Assembly: GCF_030734285.1 (NCBI RefSeq)
Contig: NZ_CP132295.1
Location: forward strand, 496,001-560,000
Direction: 5' to 3'
Length of the DNA: 64,000 nucleotides
Source of the DNA: Natronococcus sp. AD-5
Lineage (GTDB): Archaea > Halobacteriota > Halobacteria > Halobacteriales > Natrialbaceae
Shown here: in pieces, positions 46,836 to 56,230 of the stretch
How positions within the stretch are numbered: position 1 is the stretch's first letter
Layout of the letters: each line of letters begins with the position of its first letter
Made by a program: the position numbers and the translations under genes
The notes under the pieces: generated by a model
Told to the model about the DNA's origin: nothing
Database searches by the model: none
Seen by the model: only the letters and a program-made list of their open reading frames with translations

Positions 46836-47223
46836 CGTTACGCGATCGAGTCGGCGACCCCCTCGAGGAATCCGATCGTTTCGCGCGGATTCCTCGAGGA
46901 GCGGGAAGTAACCCCGTCACAAACGCTTCGAGTTCGGCGGTCGGAAAACGCTCGGAGACGCTCGACAGCTGTGACGGTTCGCTACTTCTCGTGGTACCCG
47001 TCCAGACTGTCGTCGGAACGTCGATGCGGAGCACACCCGCGTAGCGTTCTATCGATACGGATCGGAGTTGGATCGTCCAGTCATCAGAATGCGTTTCGAC
47101 GCCGAACCGGACGCTCGCGGTTCCGGAATCGTCTCGGAACTTCGGTTCCCCGTCTTTCTCGCGGTTGCGACTGTACGTGAAACGCTCGCATTCGATTAAT
47201 TCCTTTGGGAGTGTACGGCTCGT
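46836..47223. other. 388-bp spacer with a doubtful minus-strand frame
   Basis: A minus-strand open frame spans about 46822-47247 and overlaps both flanking genes. Its middle (RFGVETHSDDWTIQLRSVS) looks protein-like, but it lacks a good start codon and ends in a Ser/Arg-rich tail. I would not call it a gene with confidence; it may be decayed coding sequence. Confidence 0.4.
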
Positions 47224-48450
47224 ATGGACGAGACGAGAGCGAAGCAACCGATCGATTCATCCAACTCGGAGGTACAGGAACTTCGTGCGGGGATCCGCGG
47301 CGACCTCGTTCTCCCGGACGATCCTCGCTACGACGAGGGGCGAGCGGTCTGGAACGGAATGATAGACAAGACTCCGGCGGTGATCGTCCGCGCGGCGGGG
47401 GTCGGCGACGTCGTCGCGGCGGTGAACTTCGTTCGCGAACACGACCTTCCCCTGTCGGTTCGCGGCGGCGGACACAACGTCGCCGGGACGGCGGTCCGTA
47501 ACGACGGCGTCGTGATCGACCTCTCGGAGATGACCGGCATCCGCGTCGACCGCGAGAAACGGACGGTCCGGGCCGAAGGTGGTGCGACGCTCGGCGACGT
47601 CGACCGCGAGACGCAACTGTTCGGTCTCGCGACGCCCCTCGGCGTCGTCACCTCCTTCGAGTACGCCCTCCACGACGTCGGGCCGGAGGTGTACGCGCTC
47701 TTCGCGTGGTTCCGCGCCGACGACGCCGCTTCCGTACTGGAGGCGTACCGCGAGTGGACCGACGGGGCGCCTCGAGACGCGAGCACGCTCGCGTTCACCG
47801 CGCACGTCCCCGACCTCGAGGAGTTCCCCGAAGACGCCTGGGGCGATCCTGCGCTGGCCTTCCTCGGGTCGTATCGCGGCGACCTCGAGGACGCCGACGA
47901 CGTCTTCCGACCGCTGCTCGAGACCGCGACTCCGATCGCCGACCTCGGCGGGACGACGACCTTCGTCGACCTGCAGTCGATGCTCGACGAGGACTACCCG
48001 GACGGGCTGCGCTACTACTGGAAGTCGATCTACCTCGAGAAACTCACCGACGAGGTCCTCGAGTTCACGGTGCGGTCCAACGAGGCCGCACCCTCGGCGC
48101 TCTCGACGATCGATCTCTGGCACCTCGGCGGCGCGGTCGCCGAGGTGCCCCGGGATGCGACCGCGTTCTGGCACCGCGACAAGCCCTACATGCTCACTTT
48201 CGAGGCGAACTGGGAGGATTCGGCCGACGACGACGCGAACGTGACGTGGGCTCGCGATGGAATCGCCGAAGCGCAGGAGCTGGCGGTCGCATCGGGTCGG
48301 TACGGCAACTTCCCGGGGATGAACGAGGACCCCGCGAAACTGCTCTACGGCGACAACTACGAGCGCCTGGTCGACCTGAAGACGCGGTACGACCCGGAGA
48401 ATCTGTTCGAGACGAGCGGGAGCGTGGCTCCGCGAACGGAGAGCGAGTAA
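47224..48450 (+). CDS. BBE-like FAD-linked oxidase with internal in-frame deletion
   Basis: This 408-residue protein resembles berberine-bridge/6-hydroxynicotine-oxidase-type flavoproteins of about 460-480 residues. The FAD-linking motif VRGGGHNVAGTAV and the C-terminal KLLYGDNYERLVDLKTRYDP are present. Near residue 140, however, the sequence passes directly from GLATPLGVV to TSFEYALHDVGPE. It skips the roughly 70-75 residues that normally lie between GVVS-x-TG-x-AGL and GGGNFGVVTSFE, which form much of the FAD-binding core. The frame is kept. The protein is probably inactive or altered. Deletion between the two GVV[ST] repeats would explain it. Confidence 0.83.
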   Translation: MDETRAKQPIDSSNSEVQELRAGIRGDLVLPDDPRYDEGRAVWNGMIDKTPAVIVRAAGVGDVVAAVNFVREHDLPLSVRGGGHNVAGTAVRNDGVVIDLSEMTGIRVDREKRTVRAEGGATLGDVDRETQLFGLATPLGVVTSFEYALHDVGPEVYALFAWFRADDAASVLEAYREWTDGAPRDASTLAFTAHVPDLEEFPEDAWGDPALAFLGSYRGDLEDADDVFRPLLETATPIADLGGTTTFVDLQSMLDEDYPDGLRYYWKSIYLEKLTDEVLEFTVRSNEAAPSALSTIDLWHLGGAVAEVPRDATAFWHRDKPYMLTFEANWEDSADDDANVTWARDGIAEAQELAVASGRYGNFPGMNEDPAKLLYGDNYERLVDLKTRYDPENLFETSGSVAPRTESE

Positions 48451-48542
48451 TCCTCCCGTGAACAGAACCCACCCGACCGTCCGAGCGGAAGACCGGCGGC
48501 GTTCCGCCGTTCACCTCGCTCTCCGCCGGCGGAGCGCGTCGA

Positions 48543-48755
48543 TTGCTCGAAGCTGACTGCGCGGTCGTCTCGGTCGCGTATCGTCTCGCGCCCGAACACC
48601 CGTTTCCGGTCGCTGTCGAAGACTGCTACGCGACAACGGCGTGGATCGTCGAGAACCACGCGGCGGTTCACGGCGAAACCGATCGGGTCGCCATCGGCGG
48701 CGAGAGCACCGGTGGAACCCTGACCGCCGCCGTCGCCCAGATCGCTCGAGATTGA
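48543..48755 (+). pseudogene. Fragment of an HSL-type alpha/beta-hydrolase
   Basis: About 70 residues remain: VVSVAYRLAPEHPFPVAVED, then the nucleophile elbow IGGESTGGTLTAAVAQ. They correspond to residues about 105-175 of the intact hydrolase at 6711-7655. The HGGG region and the whole C-terminal half with the Asp and His are absent, so this is a decayed copy. Confidence 0.8.
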
Positions 48756-48837
48756 CGTCCTTCTACCGAAGGTCGTTTCACCGATCGTCTCGTGGATTGC
48801 TGAGGATCTCGCCGCCGCAGACACCGGATCCTCATAC

Positions 48838-49257
48838 TCATCGAACTACTGTCACCGGAACAGGCGCATCTCGACTGACTGTTGAAGCTACATTCCCGAC
48901 CAAGAACCGTGACACCAAATCGTGTGTATGGGCACCGATTACGACTACATCAAAATCCTTTGCCTGTTTGATAATCGCCTCTGCCGGTTGCCCGAAGTCA
49001 ATAGCGGTCTCAATCTCTTTGTCGTATTTGGTGGCTACGTCCCGAGCCGTTGTGAATACCTCGTTAGATCGCTCTCGAGCGAGTTCGTCAATGTCATCTG
49101 CGAGCGCGAGACCCGCTGGTCCCCCCATATAGGGGGTTAGTCCCCCGACAACGTGTAGGACAGTTATGTTTGCGTTAGGATGTGCATCGATCGCAAATTC
49201 AAGAGCTTTGGTAGCCATCTCGGAATCATCCATCGGTACAAGAACAGTCGAGACCAT
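48838..49257 (-). CDS. UspA-family universal stress protein
   Basis: This 139-residue Usp domain begins MVSTVLVPMDDSEMATKALE and ends near VVVIGAHTHDLVSRFLVGNVASTVSR. The ATP loop lacks the classical GxRxxxG arrangement (GAHTHDLVSRFLVG), so nucleotide binding is uncertain. The C-terminal PVPVTVVR strand is standard. It marks the edge where GC-rich chromosome gives way to the AT-richer, relic-rich region. Confidence 0.9.
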   Translation of the reverse strand: MVSTVLVPMDDSEMATKALEFAIDAHPNANITVLHVVGGLTPYMGGPAGLALADDIDELARERSNEVFTTARDVATKYDKEIETAIDFGQPAEAIIKQAKDFDVVVIGAHTHDLVSRFLVGNVASTVSRDAPVPVTVVR

Positions 49258-49813
49258 GTTAGTAGTAGAGCTACAGCATAGATAAGGGAGTGGTTCTTGC
49301 TAACTACTACCACGAGATCAAGCTGATTACTCAAAGTCTCAAAGCGAGAGGGGTTCAGCGACCTTAGTCAGTCATAGATGTTATGTTGGTTCCAATGTCC
49401 CGTCTAACAGTGACATATCGTTTTTATCATTATACTACTTACACCCGGGGTGCTAAACACGCAACTTCGACTATCCTGTACGAGAGTCGCCTACCTCGGC
49501 GAAAGCGGTCGGTACGGCATCGAACCGAGTTCTTCGGTTATCGCACGGATTGAAACGAGACTAACTGATACCATTTATAAGGTGTTATAATTTATACTAG
49601 CGAAACGCACTTTTGGACTCGTATCGCGGGATAAAATAGACAAATAAACAGTAAAATAAATTTATACTGTCCGTCTTGTACGCATACAATCACAAAATCG
49701 GGGAATCTTCAATACCGTCTCATGACAAAACATCATAGAAGCGAATTGAGTGTAGCTATCATTGAGCTACTCCAAGTACAGAGAGACATCCCCTCGAAGC
49801 GCCAAGACAACCA
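49258..49813. other. 556-bp AT-rich gene-free region
   Basis: Distinctly AT-richer than the sequence before it, with runs such as ATAAATTTATACTG. No gene is seen. It looks like the border of an accessory region. Confidence 0.55.
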
Positions 49814-50065
49814 CTATAGTGAGCGCTTATACCCGCAGTGAGGGCAAGAGAGTATTCCATCTCGAATTAGCAATAGGCCTTGGTCACACTTGCTGCAGGG
49901 GCCACCAAGCGCCATCTCGCTTTCTTGCGCAATGGCTCTCAACGTATTTCGAAGGAGGAGGTGATCGTGTTCGAGCTCCTCTTGCCGTTCGACGATCCGC
50001 CTGATTTGGACTCTCAACGACCGGCGATGCTGCCTGTCTGCAACCGTGGATCGTGAGGGACTCAT
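49814..50065 (-). CDS. Small coiled-coil zinc-ribbon protein
   Basis: This 83-residue protein starts MSPSRSTVADRQHRRSLRVQ. An N-terminal basic helix and coiled-coil stretch (RIVERQEELEHDHLLLRNTL) precedes a C-terminal zinc ribbon with two CxxC knuckles, GPCSKCDQGLL and LSCPHCGYKRSL. Such proteins are common in haloarchaea, and many are thought to bind nucleic acid or partner proteins. I do not recognise the specific family. A further-upstream start is possible, but the added residues are not helical or zinc-related. Confidence 0.7.
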   Translation of the reverse strand: MSPSRSTVADRQHRRSLRVQIRRIVERQEELEHDHLLLRNTLRAIAQESEMALGGPCSKCDQGLLLIRDGILSCPHCGYKRSL

Positions 50066-50316
50066 ACGTAGGTAAAGGTCCTCTGACGAGATAAGGCCGC
50101 GCCATGAGATGACCGTATACAACGAGACAGACAGTGCAATATCGAGATATTCGGTTCTCTCGAAATTCTCTATCCTTGACATATTCTCGGTAGCCATGTT
50201 ACGTATAGGTCAAAAATTGAATGGTCAACTAACCCATTCGCTGTGAAGCGGCCTTGTTTAGACGCGGAGCAATAGCCAGTTCCTTTCGCTATTGACGTTA
50301 CGAATCAGCCGGTCAG

Positions 50317-51342
50317 TTAAACAGCGGTACCAGCGGTCGGTCCTGTCGGCCAGAAGAACGCGGAGAGGTGGTTGTACGGATTACTGATTGGCGCGTATTG
50401 GTTGCCAACTCCGACTAGCTTGCGGTTAGATTCAGAACCGAATCCTGTAGTGGATGACGCTGTCTCAACTGGAGTCGTCACGCAAGTTGGCAGTTCGCCC
50501 AACGCCTCGCTCAGGCGCAGCATATCCCAAGGCAGAAACTCGGTAATGGCGAGTCCAACAATATCAGTCTGTGTGCCCACATCATTGAGAAGTCGCATCA
50601 CCTGATCGAGTCACATCTCACCCCTCGGGATCCCATCCAATGCATCGTCCGGTAGGTCTGGCTTGTTGAACAGAAGAGGCGAGAAATGTGCTGGGTCGAG
50701 CACGTCTAGATCGAAATGGATCGCAAGGTGTGTGATCTTCTGTTCCCCGATCCAGTCGAGGACTGGTTTGCTATCATCGGCCAATTCGGCAGCCGACGCA
50801 TGCTGTATCCCAAGACCTGAGATGATTTTGTCTTCTGCCTCAGACCACTCGTTCAGACCAGCGTACATGACCTGATCCGGATCGAGTGGTGTTTCCACCT
50901 CTGCAGTAAAATCTGAATCACCCTCGTCGAGAAGCATCCCTATTGTACCATGGCATGTCCGCGCGCGCGATTTGCTCGGGTCCCATCACATCTGGATGAC
51001 TGTCAACCCATAGGACACCGAGTTCTCCACCGTGCTTTTCGTTCAGGTAGGCGATAAGCACGAGATCAATTAAACAGCCACCCCGAGCGCGATAATGCGT
51101 TCTGGTTCGTGGGCATCGATCGCTGCCCGCGTAGCGCAAGCCTGTTGGAGAAGGGGTGTGCGCCCTATAATCCCATCCTCTTTTTCAAGAGACTTGCTGT
51201 CCGGTTCAGGTACATCGATCGTCTCTTCTGGGCCATTATGAGGTGGAGCAAGCCAGTCAAGCAAACGAGCACCGAAATGATAGGCAGGCTCGTTCCCGCC
51301 CTGCCATTGGGGAATGGTCAGACGTAGGGTATTGGATGTCAT
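50317..51342 (-). pseudogene. Ureohydrolase (arginase/agmatinase family) pseudogene
   Basis: Pieces of one ureohydrolase lie in order on the minus strand: an N-terminal part (LRLTIPQWQGGNEPAYHFGA...) from 51342, a middle part with the metal motif LWVDSHPDVMGP, and a later part with the second metal motif THLAIHFDLDVLDPAHFSP. Frameshifts fall near 51080 and near 50930, and an in-frame TGA at 50611-50613 precedes the last piece (MRLLNDVGTQTDIVGLAITEF). The Asp/His metal residues survive, but the gene cannot give a full product. Intact relatives hydrolyse arginine, agmatine or related guanidino compounds. Confidence 0.8.
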
Positions 51343-52038
51343 GGCTGTACATTATTTGCCCCCCTCAAGAGCAAAACAATGCTGTTAGAAGAAATCGAGT
51401 CGGGTCGAAACGCGGGACAGTACCCTGTACCAATTTATGAATCTAATAGACAGATGATGTTGAAAGCTTGATTTGTTCAGCATCAGATGTGAACGTGGTT
51501 GGCAAGTAAGCGGGTGTGGTCACGGTCCAATCCGCAAAACTGACGGTGGAAGAATGGGCCCTGTATTCAGCACGGTTCTACAGACACTATCGTTAGCTGA
51601 TAGAAGCAGTTGCGTTAGGTTCACACAGCTGCTAAACGGTTGTTCCAAAAGAAGAGCAGGAGTAATTAAGGTACGCAACAGTTCCATTCTTCGAAGTTGT
51701 GGTTGCTACGACGAACTCTGGATCGCCGTCTCACTATATTCGTCGAGAAACTCACGATACAGGTCCTCAAACTTGACTCATGTAAAGAGCGCTGTTCAGC
51801 ATCGTCGTTGGCCTAACTAGTTATCGGTCTCGTGGATTACCCAGTCACCAATCATCCACTGACCTCTTCACTAATCCGGAACAGGACTATACCCGCCATC
51901 GGCACGTCAAGGTCGTCGCCGGTTGTATCCTCAACCGTGGTGTTGAGTGATGCATGTACGTATTCGGTCGCACTAACATGGAGTTCTCCAGACCCGAAAC
52001 AATCCTGGTATCTTACCGTAAATCCGTGGCAAAGACAG
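51343..52038. other. 696-bp region of coding debris
   Basis: No intact gene is seen. Two minus-strand stretches look like decayed coding sequence: one near 51700-51830 (FEDLYREFLDEYSETAIQ) and one near 51852-52010 (DDLDVPMAGIVLFRISEEV), neither recognised. A copy of the TTCAGCACG motif lies at 51561-51580. Confidence 0.45.
51561..51580 (+). repeat. Copy 1 of the CTGTATTCAGCACG motif
   Basis: CTGTATTCAGCACGGTTCTA matches the inverted-repeat arm at 57812-57827 and the variant at 58440-58459. The pattern suggests ends of a decayed insertion sequence or miniature element. Confidence 0.5.
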
Positions 52039-52995
52039 CTAGTGGATCCCCATTGCCTCCATCTGTTCTTGATACCGATTGCGAATGGTGACTTCGGTGA
52101 CCTGGGCGACGGCTGCAATATCGCGTTGGGTTTGCTTCTCATTACACAACAGTGAAGCGGCATAGATCGCGGCAGCTGCATACCCTGTCGGAGATTTTCC
52201 AGATAACAGTCCTTGCTCTGCAGAAACGTCAATAATTTCCTTGGCTTTCACCTGGACCTCTTCGCTTGCACCGAGTTCAGAACAAAACCGCGGGACATAC
52301 CCCTTCGGGTCGACTGGTTTCAGTTCGAGAGCCAATTCTTCGGCGATATACCGATACGTCCGCCCGATTTCTTTCTGCTCGACACGTGAGACATCGGCGA
52401 CTTCTTCTAAACTTCGTGGAATCCCTTCTTGGCGACAGGCAGCATACAGACAGCTGGTCGCAACCCCCTCGATTGAGCGCCCGCGAATCAGATCCTCTGA
52501 GAGTGCTCGTCGATAGATCACAGACGCAACCTCACGTACTGACCGAGGAATGCCGAGCGCGCTTGCCATTCGATCGATCTCACTGAGAGCATACTGGAGA
52601 TTCCGCTCACCAGCGTCTTTCGTGCGGATGCGTTCTTGCCACTTTCGCAGGCGATCCATCTGTCTCTGCCTGTCCGAAGACAGCGACCGGCCGTAGGCGT
52701 CTTTGTCCTTCCAGTCAATCTGGGTCGTAAGTCCTTTGTCGTGCATCGTCTGGGTAGTTGGCGCTCCGACACGAGACTTGTTCTGGCGTTCAGAGTGATT
52801 GAACGCTCGCCATTCTGGCCCCCGATCGATGTTCGGTACATCACTGATCAGTCCACAATCCTCACAGACGAGTTCTCCTTGATCTTCGCTTGTGACGAGA
52901 TTGCGTGAGCCACATTCGTCACACGTCCGCTCACTTTCAGAGTTATTTACCTGGTGCTCTGATTTTTGTTCACGTTGACGGGTGGGCCGTTGCAT
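52039..52995 (-). CDS. tfb: Transcription initiation factor IIB (TFB)
   Basis: This 318-residue TFB has an N-terminal zinc ribbon ([24 protein letters not shown], two CxxC pairs), a B-reader/linker region with [21 protein letters not shown], and two cyclin-like repeats (about 125-210 and 225-315), the second ending with the HTH-like [20 protein letters not shown]. It recruits RNA polymerase to TBP-bound promoters. Haloarchaea carry several TFBs with distinct regulons; this one lies in the relic-rich region. A TTAAACC box (53019-53025) lies 27 nt before the ATG. Confidence 0.95.
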   Translation of the reverse strand: MQRPTRQREQKSEHQVNNSESERTCDECGSRNLVTSEDQGELVCEDCGLISDVPNIDRGPEWRAFNHSERQNKSRVGAPTTQTMHDKGLTTQIDWKDKDAYGRSLSSDRQRQMDRLRKWQERIRTKDAGERNLQYALSEIDRMASALGIPRSVREVASVIYRRALSEDLIRGRSIEGVATSCLYAACRQEGIPRSLEEVADVSRVEQKEIGRTYRYIAEELALELKPVDPKGYVPRFCSELGASEEVQVKAKEIIDVSAEQGLLSGKSPTGYAAAAIYAASLLCNEKQTQRDIAAVAQVTEVTIRNRYQEQMEAMGIH

Positions 52996-53018
52996 GATGT
53001 CTGCTAGCGTCCGGAAGG

Positions 53019-53025
53019 GTTTAAG
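53019..53025 (-). promoter_or_regulatory. TATA box for tfb
   Basis: CTTAAAC on the minus strand lies about 27 nt before the ATG at 52995, consistent with a leaderless transcript. Confidence 0.5.
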
Positions 53026-53218
53026 GCCTTGTTTGGCCGAGAGAGGGATTCTGACAGACAGGTACTCGTTTCTGCATTCACTCCGTTTTGTCCTTGCTTA
53101 GTTCCTCTAGAGATAATGGACGAAACTCCTCGGCAGACACCGCCCACTGTCCAGTGTGTGGGCATCATCTGCGGTTTCAAGTGACACCCTGAGTGAGGTT
53201 TCTTTTTAGAGTGTGCTC

Positions 53219-53494
53219 TCAGTGATCGATGTACTCTGCTTCCCACTCTCGACGATCACGAATGGCTTCGTCGCCAGTATCAGCGAGCGCATAGTAGTTT
53301 GTTCGGCGGTCGAGTTGTCCCTTCTCGACAAACTCTTTGTTAACGAGCGTATCGAGATTTGGATAGAGCCGTCCATGATTGATTTCGCCACTATAGTACG
53401 TCTCGATCTCTTCTTTGATCGTTTGACCAGAGGGCTGGTCGGCACCTGCAATCACGTACAGAAGGTCTCGCTGAAAGCCGGTGAGGTCATCCAT
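53219..53494 (-). CDS. PadR-family winged-helix regulator
   Basis: This 91-residue single-domain PadR protein begins MDDLTGFQRDLLYVIAGADQ. It has the HTH helices QTIKEEIETYYSGEINHGRL, the wing LDTLVNKEFVEKGQLDRRTN and a short C-terminal helix. PadR proteins bind DNA as dimers and repress stress, phenolic or efflux genes; haloarchaea use many small members. It is paralogous to the next gene at 53662-53937, from which it differs at roughly half the positions. Its target is unknown. Confidence 0.9.
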   Translation of the reverse strand: MDDLTGFQRDLLYVIAGADQPSGQTIKEEIETYYSGEINHGRLYPNLDTLVNKEFVEKGQLDRRTNYYALADTGDEAIRDRREWEAEYIDH

Positions 53495-53661
53495 GGTAGA
53501 TTCTATTATGCCAGTATTTAGAATATTGTTATTTTCGCTGTATTTCCATTCTAGCTATTGACTTCTCACCATACTAGCTCAATATTGATCACAGTACCTT
53601 TCATTATATGACACGAGCAGTAATGTATGATCGAAGCTAAACGGAAATAAACCGAAGGACG

Positions 53662-53937
53662 TCATAAATCCATATACTGTTGCTCCCAATTCCGACGAGT
53701 TTCGATTTCACGTTCTCCGCGTCGTGTAACGGAATACTCGTTCGTTCGACGGTCAATTTTTCCTTTTTCAATGAGTCCCTTATCAACAAGCGTATCGAGA
53801 TTCGGATACAGTCGTCCATGATAAATTTCGTTTTCATAATAGTCTTCGAGGTCGTCTTTAATCGCAAGCCCGTGGGGGCTGTCAAGGCCAGCTACTGTAT
53901 AAAGCAGATCACGCTGAAAACCAGTAAGGTCGTACAT
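53662..53937 (-). CDS. PadR-family winged-helix regulator, tandem paralogue
   Basis: This 91-residue protein begins MYDLTGFQRDLLYTVAGLDS; an upstream ATG at 53958 would add seven residues. It shares the layout of its neighbour (GLAIKDDLEDYYENEIYHGRL, then LDTLVDKGLIEKGKIDRRTN). A 167-bp AT-rich spacer separates the two co-directional copies. Tandem duplication followed by divergence is the simplest reading. Confidence 0.9.
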   Translation of the reverse strand: MYDLTGFQRDLLYTVAGLDSPHGLAIKDDLEDYYENEIYHGRLYPNLDTLVDKGLIEKGKIDRRTNEYSVTRRGEREIETRRNWEQQYMDL

Positions 53938-54037
53938 ACCAGATATCGATTTGGCCATAACTTCAACTTTCCTGATCAGAACTAAACTGTCAGCTACTAT
54001 TTAACCTCAATGTGATCAATTTCCGACGTCCGATCGC

Positions 54038-54355
54038 CTATTTGTGGCGCAAGGCTGTTGTCTGCTCGATGGACGTTATCTGATTGATGAAGTCCTTGAT
54101 AAATGAGCGAGGTTTTTGGTCTACCTCATCAGTACTGGTCTCTCGAGGCGGTTCGTAGATCGTGATTACGGCGCTCTCGAGGTCAGTAAGTGACCCCTGC
54201 GCACTTTCGAGATTGAGAATTGCTGTATTGAAAATAATGAGCGCACGTGTCTCATTGACGTCTAAGTACTGGATCTGAAGTGTCTCTAACGTAGTGGGAA
54301 GATCGAGCCGTGGAGAGAACGTATATCGTTCAGAGACGACCGGACTATCATCCAT
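54038..54355 (-). CDS. Hypothetical protein
   Basis: This 105-residue acidic protein starts MDDSPVVSERYTFSPRLDLP. It contains an amphipathic, partly hydrophobic middle (LIIFNTAILNLESAQGSLTD) and no cysteine motif. I do not recognise the family. Codon use and composition look genuinely protein-coding. It follows the PadR paralogues on the same strand after an AT-rich gap. Confidence 0.55.
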   Translation of the reverse strand: MDDSPVVSERYTFSPRLDLPTTLETLQIQYLDVNETRALIIFNTAILNLESAQGSLTDLESAVITIYEPPRETSTDEVDQKPRSFIKDFINQITSIEQTTALRHK

Positions 54356-54659
54356 TATTGAGAAGTGCTGGTTCCTCGTCTATAACTCCTTTCTTCATTG
54401 GGAGTATAGATACCATGCAGAACAAAGCTGTTTCTAGCGAATTTCCTGAGAATATATTCTGGTAATCTATCCTCTCGAATACCATCCATTGAGGTTTCTA
54501 CTTCACTTTCAGCACGGCTGGCTTAGACCTTTTAGGACTCGGCATAGAGTCAGAGATAGAGCTTGGCCCTGTCACACGCTCCGAGCTCATCCCCTTCAAT
54601 ACGTAGATCACGCTTGAGAGTCGCAGCGCTCTCGGGCGACGAATATCCGAGTAGCGTTG

Positions 54660-55127
54660 TTAGGTCTCGCTGCTCTCCGTGTTGAGTTCGAACTGTTCGT
54701 TTTCAGCGACGGCATTGAGAACAATACTGGTGTTCGACTGATTGATATCTGGATCAGTGATCAGGGCTTTAATCTGGTCGTTCATATCCTCGGTGTCTTT
54801 GAACTTGCCGATCGCAATCACATCGTAGTCTCCTGTGACCTCATAGACCGAGATCATCTGCCGGTGAGCTTTCAGTGTCTCAGTGATTTCGGAGAGCGCA
54901 CTCCCTTCGGCTTTGAGCTGCATCACGGCGGTGACATCGTATCCGGCAGCGTCGTAATCGACTCTTGGCGTGTATCCTTTGATGACCCCGTTTTCCTCGA
55001 GATCCGAGAGATGGTTTGAAACGGTAGTAACGGAGATATCAAGTTCTTCGGCGAGACTCCGCAGACTCGCACGCCCATCGCCAAGTAGTTCGTTCACTAA
55101 GTCTTCGTCCAAGCTCTCGTAGGCCAT
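54660..55127 (-). CDS. Lrp/AsnC-family transcriptional regulator
   Basis: This 155-residue protein has an N-terminal HTH ([31 protein letters not shown], seen as two shorter helices around residue 25-50) and a C-terminal RAM domain with [20 protein letters not shown]. Lrp-type proteins sense amino acids and form dimers or octamers. Its position by TFB and PadR genes makes this stretch rich in regulators. The target is unknown. Confidence 0.93.
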   Translation of the reverse strand: MAYESLDEDLVNELLGDGRASLRSLAEELDISVTTVSNHLSDLEENGVIKGYTPRVDYDAAGYDVTAVMQLKAEGSALSEITETLKAHRQMISVYEVTGDYDVIAIGKFKDTEDMNDQIKALITDPDINQSNTSIVLNAVAENEQFELNTESSET

Positions 55128-55330
55128 TATGTAATGTGAAAATCTCCGAGTAGATATCGTTTATGCATGACCAATTTTGGCGTTTTCTATGCTGTGTGTA
55201 CGGATGAGCGTTTTTTCGGATGACTATCTACTGGCGCAGGGAACATCGGAAATTCGGAGGGATCTGGGGCTGTATTGTAATTGTCAGCGTCTCGTAGGTG
55301 TATATGACATGTTGATGTAGCTCGCCGGGT

Positions 55331-55549
55331 ATGACATCAAACACTGTTGAAGCGGAGTTTCACCGTGAGACAGATCCTGATGCAGAGGAACCGACACTGA
55401 TTGGGGAACTGCCGGGTCACGAGTTGGTTGCCTCGATTGCTGTCGATCAGATTACCGATAGAGTCGTAGATAATCGGAAGCCGTCTAGAATATCCAGAAG
55501 CCCTATCACTCCGCCACGCAACATCCTACACAGTTTCTATGGCCGCTGA
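55331..55549 (+). CDS. Hypothetical small protein, doubtful
   Basis: A 72-residue frame starts MTSNTVEAEFHRETDPDAEE and overlaps the next gene by 11 bp. The acidic first 45 residues look coding, while the tail (SRISRSPITPPRNIL) does not. It may be the N-terminal stub of a decayed gene. I do not recognise it. Confidence 0.35.
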   Translation: MTSNTVEAEFHRETDPDAEEPTLIGELPGHELVASIAVDQITDRVVDNRKPSRISRSPITPPRNILHSFYGR

Positions 55550-56135
55550 ATTCGATGTCACTGCCAGTTTGAAAGGCGCTCTCGGTGAAACCCTCCTCAC
55601 AGAACATAAAGCCGCAATCCGAGAGTATTTTGCTAACTGGTGTACTGCTGACCTTGAAACCAATAACCCTGAATGGATTCCTAACACTACGCATCGTACA
55701 ATCTTTGATATTGAACGGACGCCGCATTCGTACGATGTCTCCATCGACGGTGATTTCGCCACGTGGTATCCGGATGCACTTTACTCACTTCGGTTCGAAT
55801 CAGTTCGTCGTGATTCTGCTTCGTTTGAGGCGTATACAATTGAATATCCGATCGAGGTGAAGACCGGGCAGTCCTCAGAACTTTCAGACAATCAGCGGGC
55901 CGTCATGGCCACGATCGAACAACAAGAGATTCCGGTATTCCCGCTGCGAATCCGTGTCGATGTTGCAGATCTTCCCGACTCATTCAGTATCGTTCCTAAC
56001 CGCATCCAGCATATTGGTGATCCGCCGCTCCCGAACTATTCGACGGACAATACACGGTCACCGCCCAGCGAGACACGGCAGGAGTCAGAGACGAGATCGC
56101 TTTCGTCCTTTAAGACAACTGATGGCGAACAGTGA
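55539..56135 (+). CDS. Putative PD-(D/E)XK nuclease-fold protein
   Basis: This 198-residue protein starts MAAEFDVTASLKGALGETLL. It holds WYPDALYSLRFES followed, about 27 residues later, by YPIEVKTGQSSELSDNQRAVM. PD...ExK plus a downstream Gln matches the catalytic core of PD-(D/E)XK nucleases such as Holliday-junction resolvases and VRR-NUC-like proteins. An N-terminal helix with a conserved-looking Glu (GALGETLLTEHK) fits the fold's first helix. The last 35 residues are Ser/Thr-rich and probably disordered. A role in DNA repair, restriction or plasmid/virus processing is inference. Confidence 0.65.
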   Translation: MAAEFDVTASLKGALGETLLTEHKAAIREYFANWCTADLETNNPEWIPNTTHRTIFDIERTPHSYDVSIDGDFATWYPDALYSLRFESVRRDSASFEAYTIEYPIEVKTGQSSELSDNQRAVMATIEQQEIPVFPLRIRVDVADLPDSFSIVPNRIQHIGDPPLPNYSTDNTRSPPSETRQESETRSLSSFKTTDGEQ

Positions 56136-56230
56136 GTGATTCTTGAGGTTATGGATAAGTAGGTCAGATGGATCACTTCTTTACTGAGCGAAGAGCGAAC
56201 GAAGTGGAAGCAGGAACTCACCTTTCTTGG

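Noticed and set aside
46822-47247. Possible minus-strand gene between the MFS and FAD-oxidase genes
   Set aside because: It overlaps both neighbours, lacks a good start and ends in a Ser/Arg-rich tail; kept only as a note in the spacer entry.
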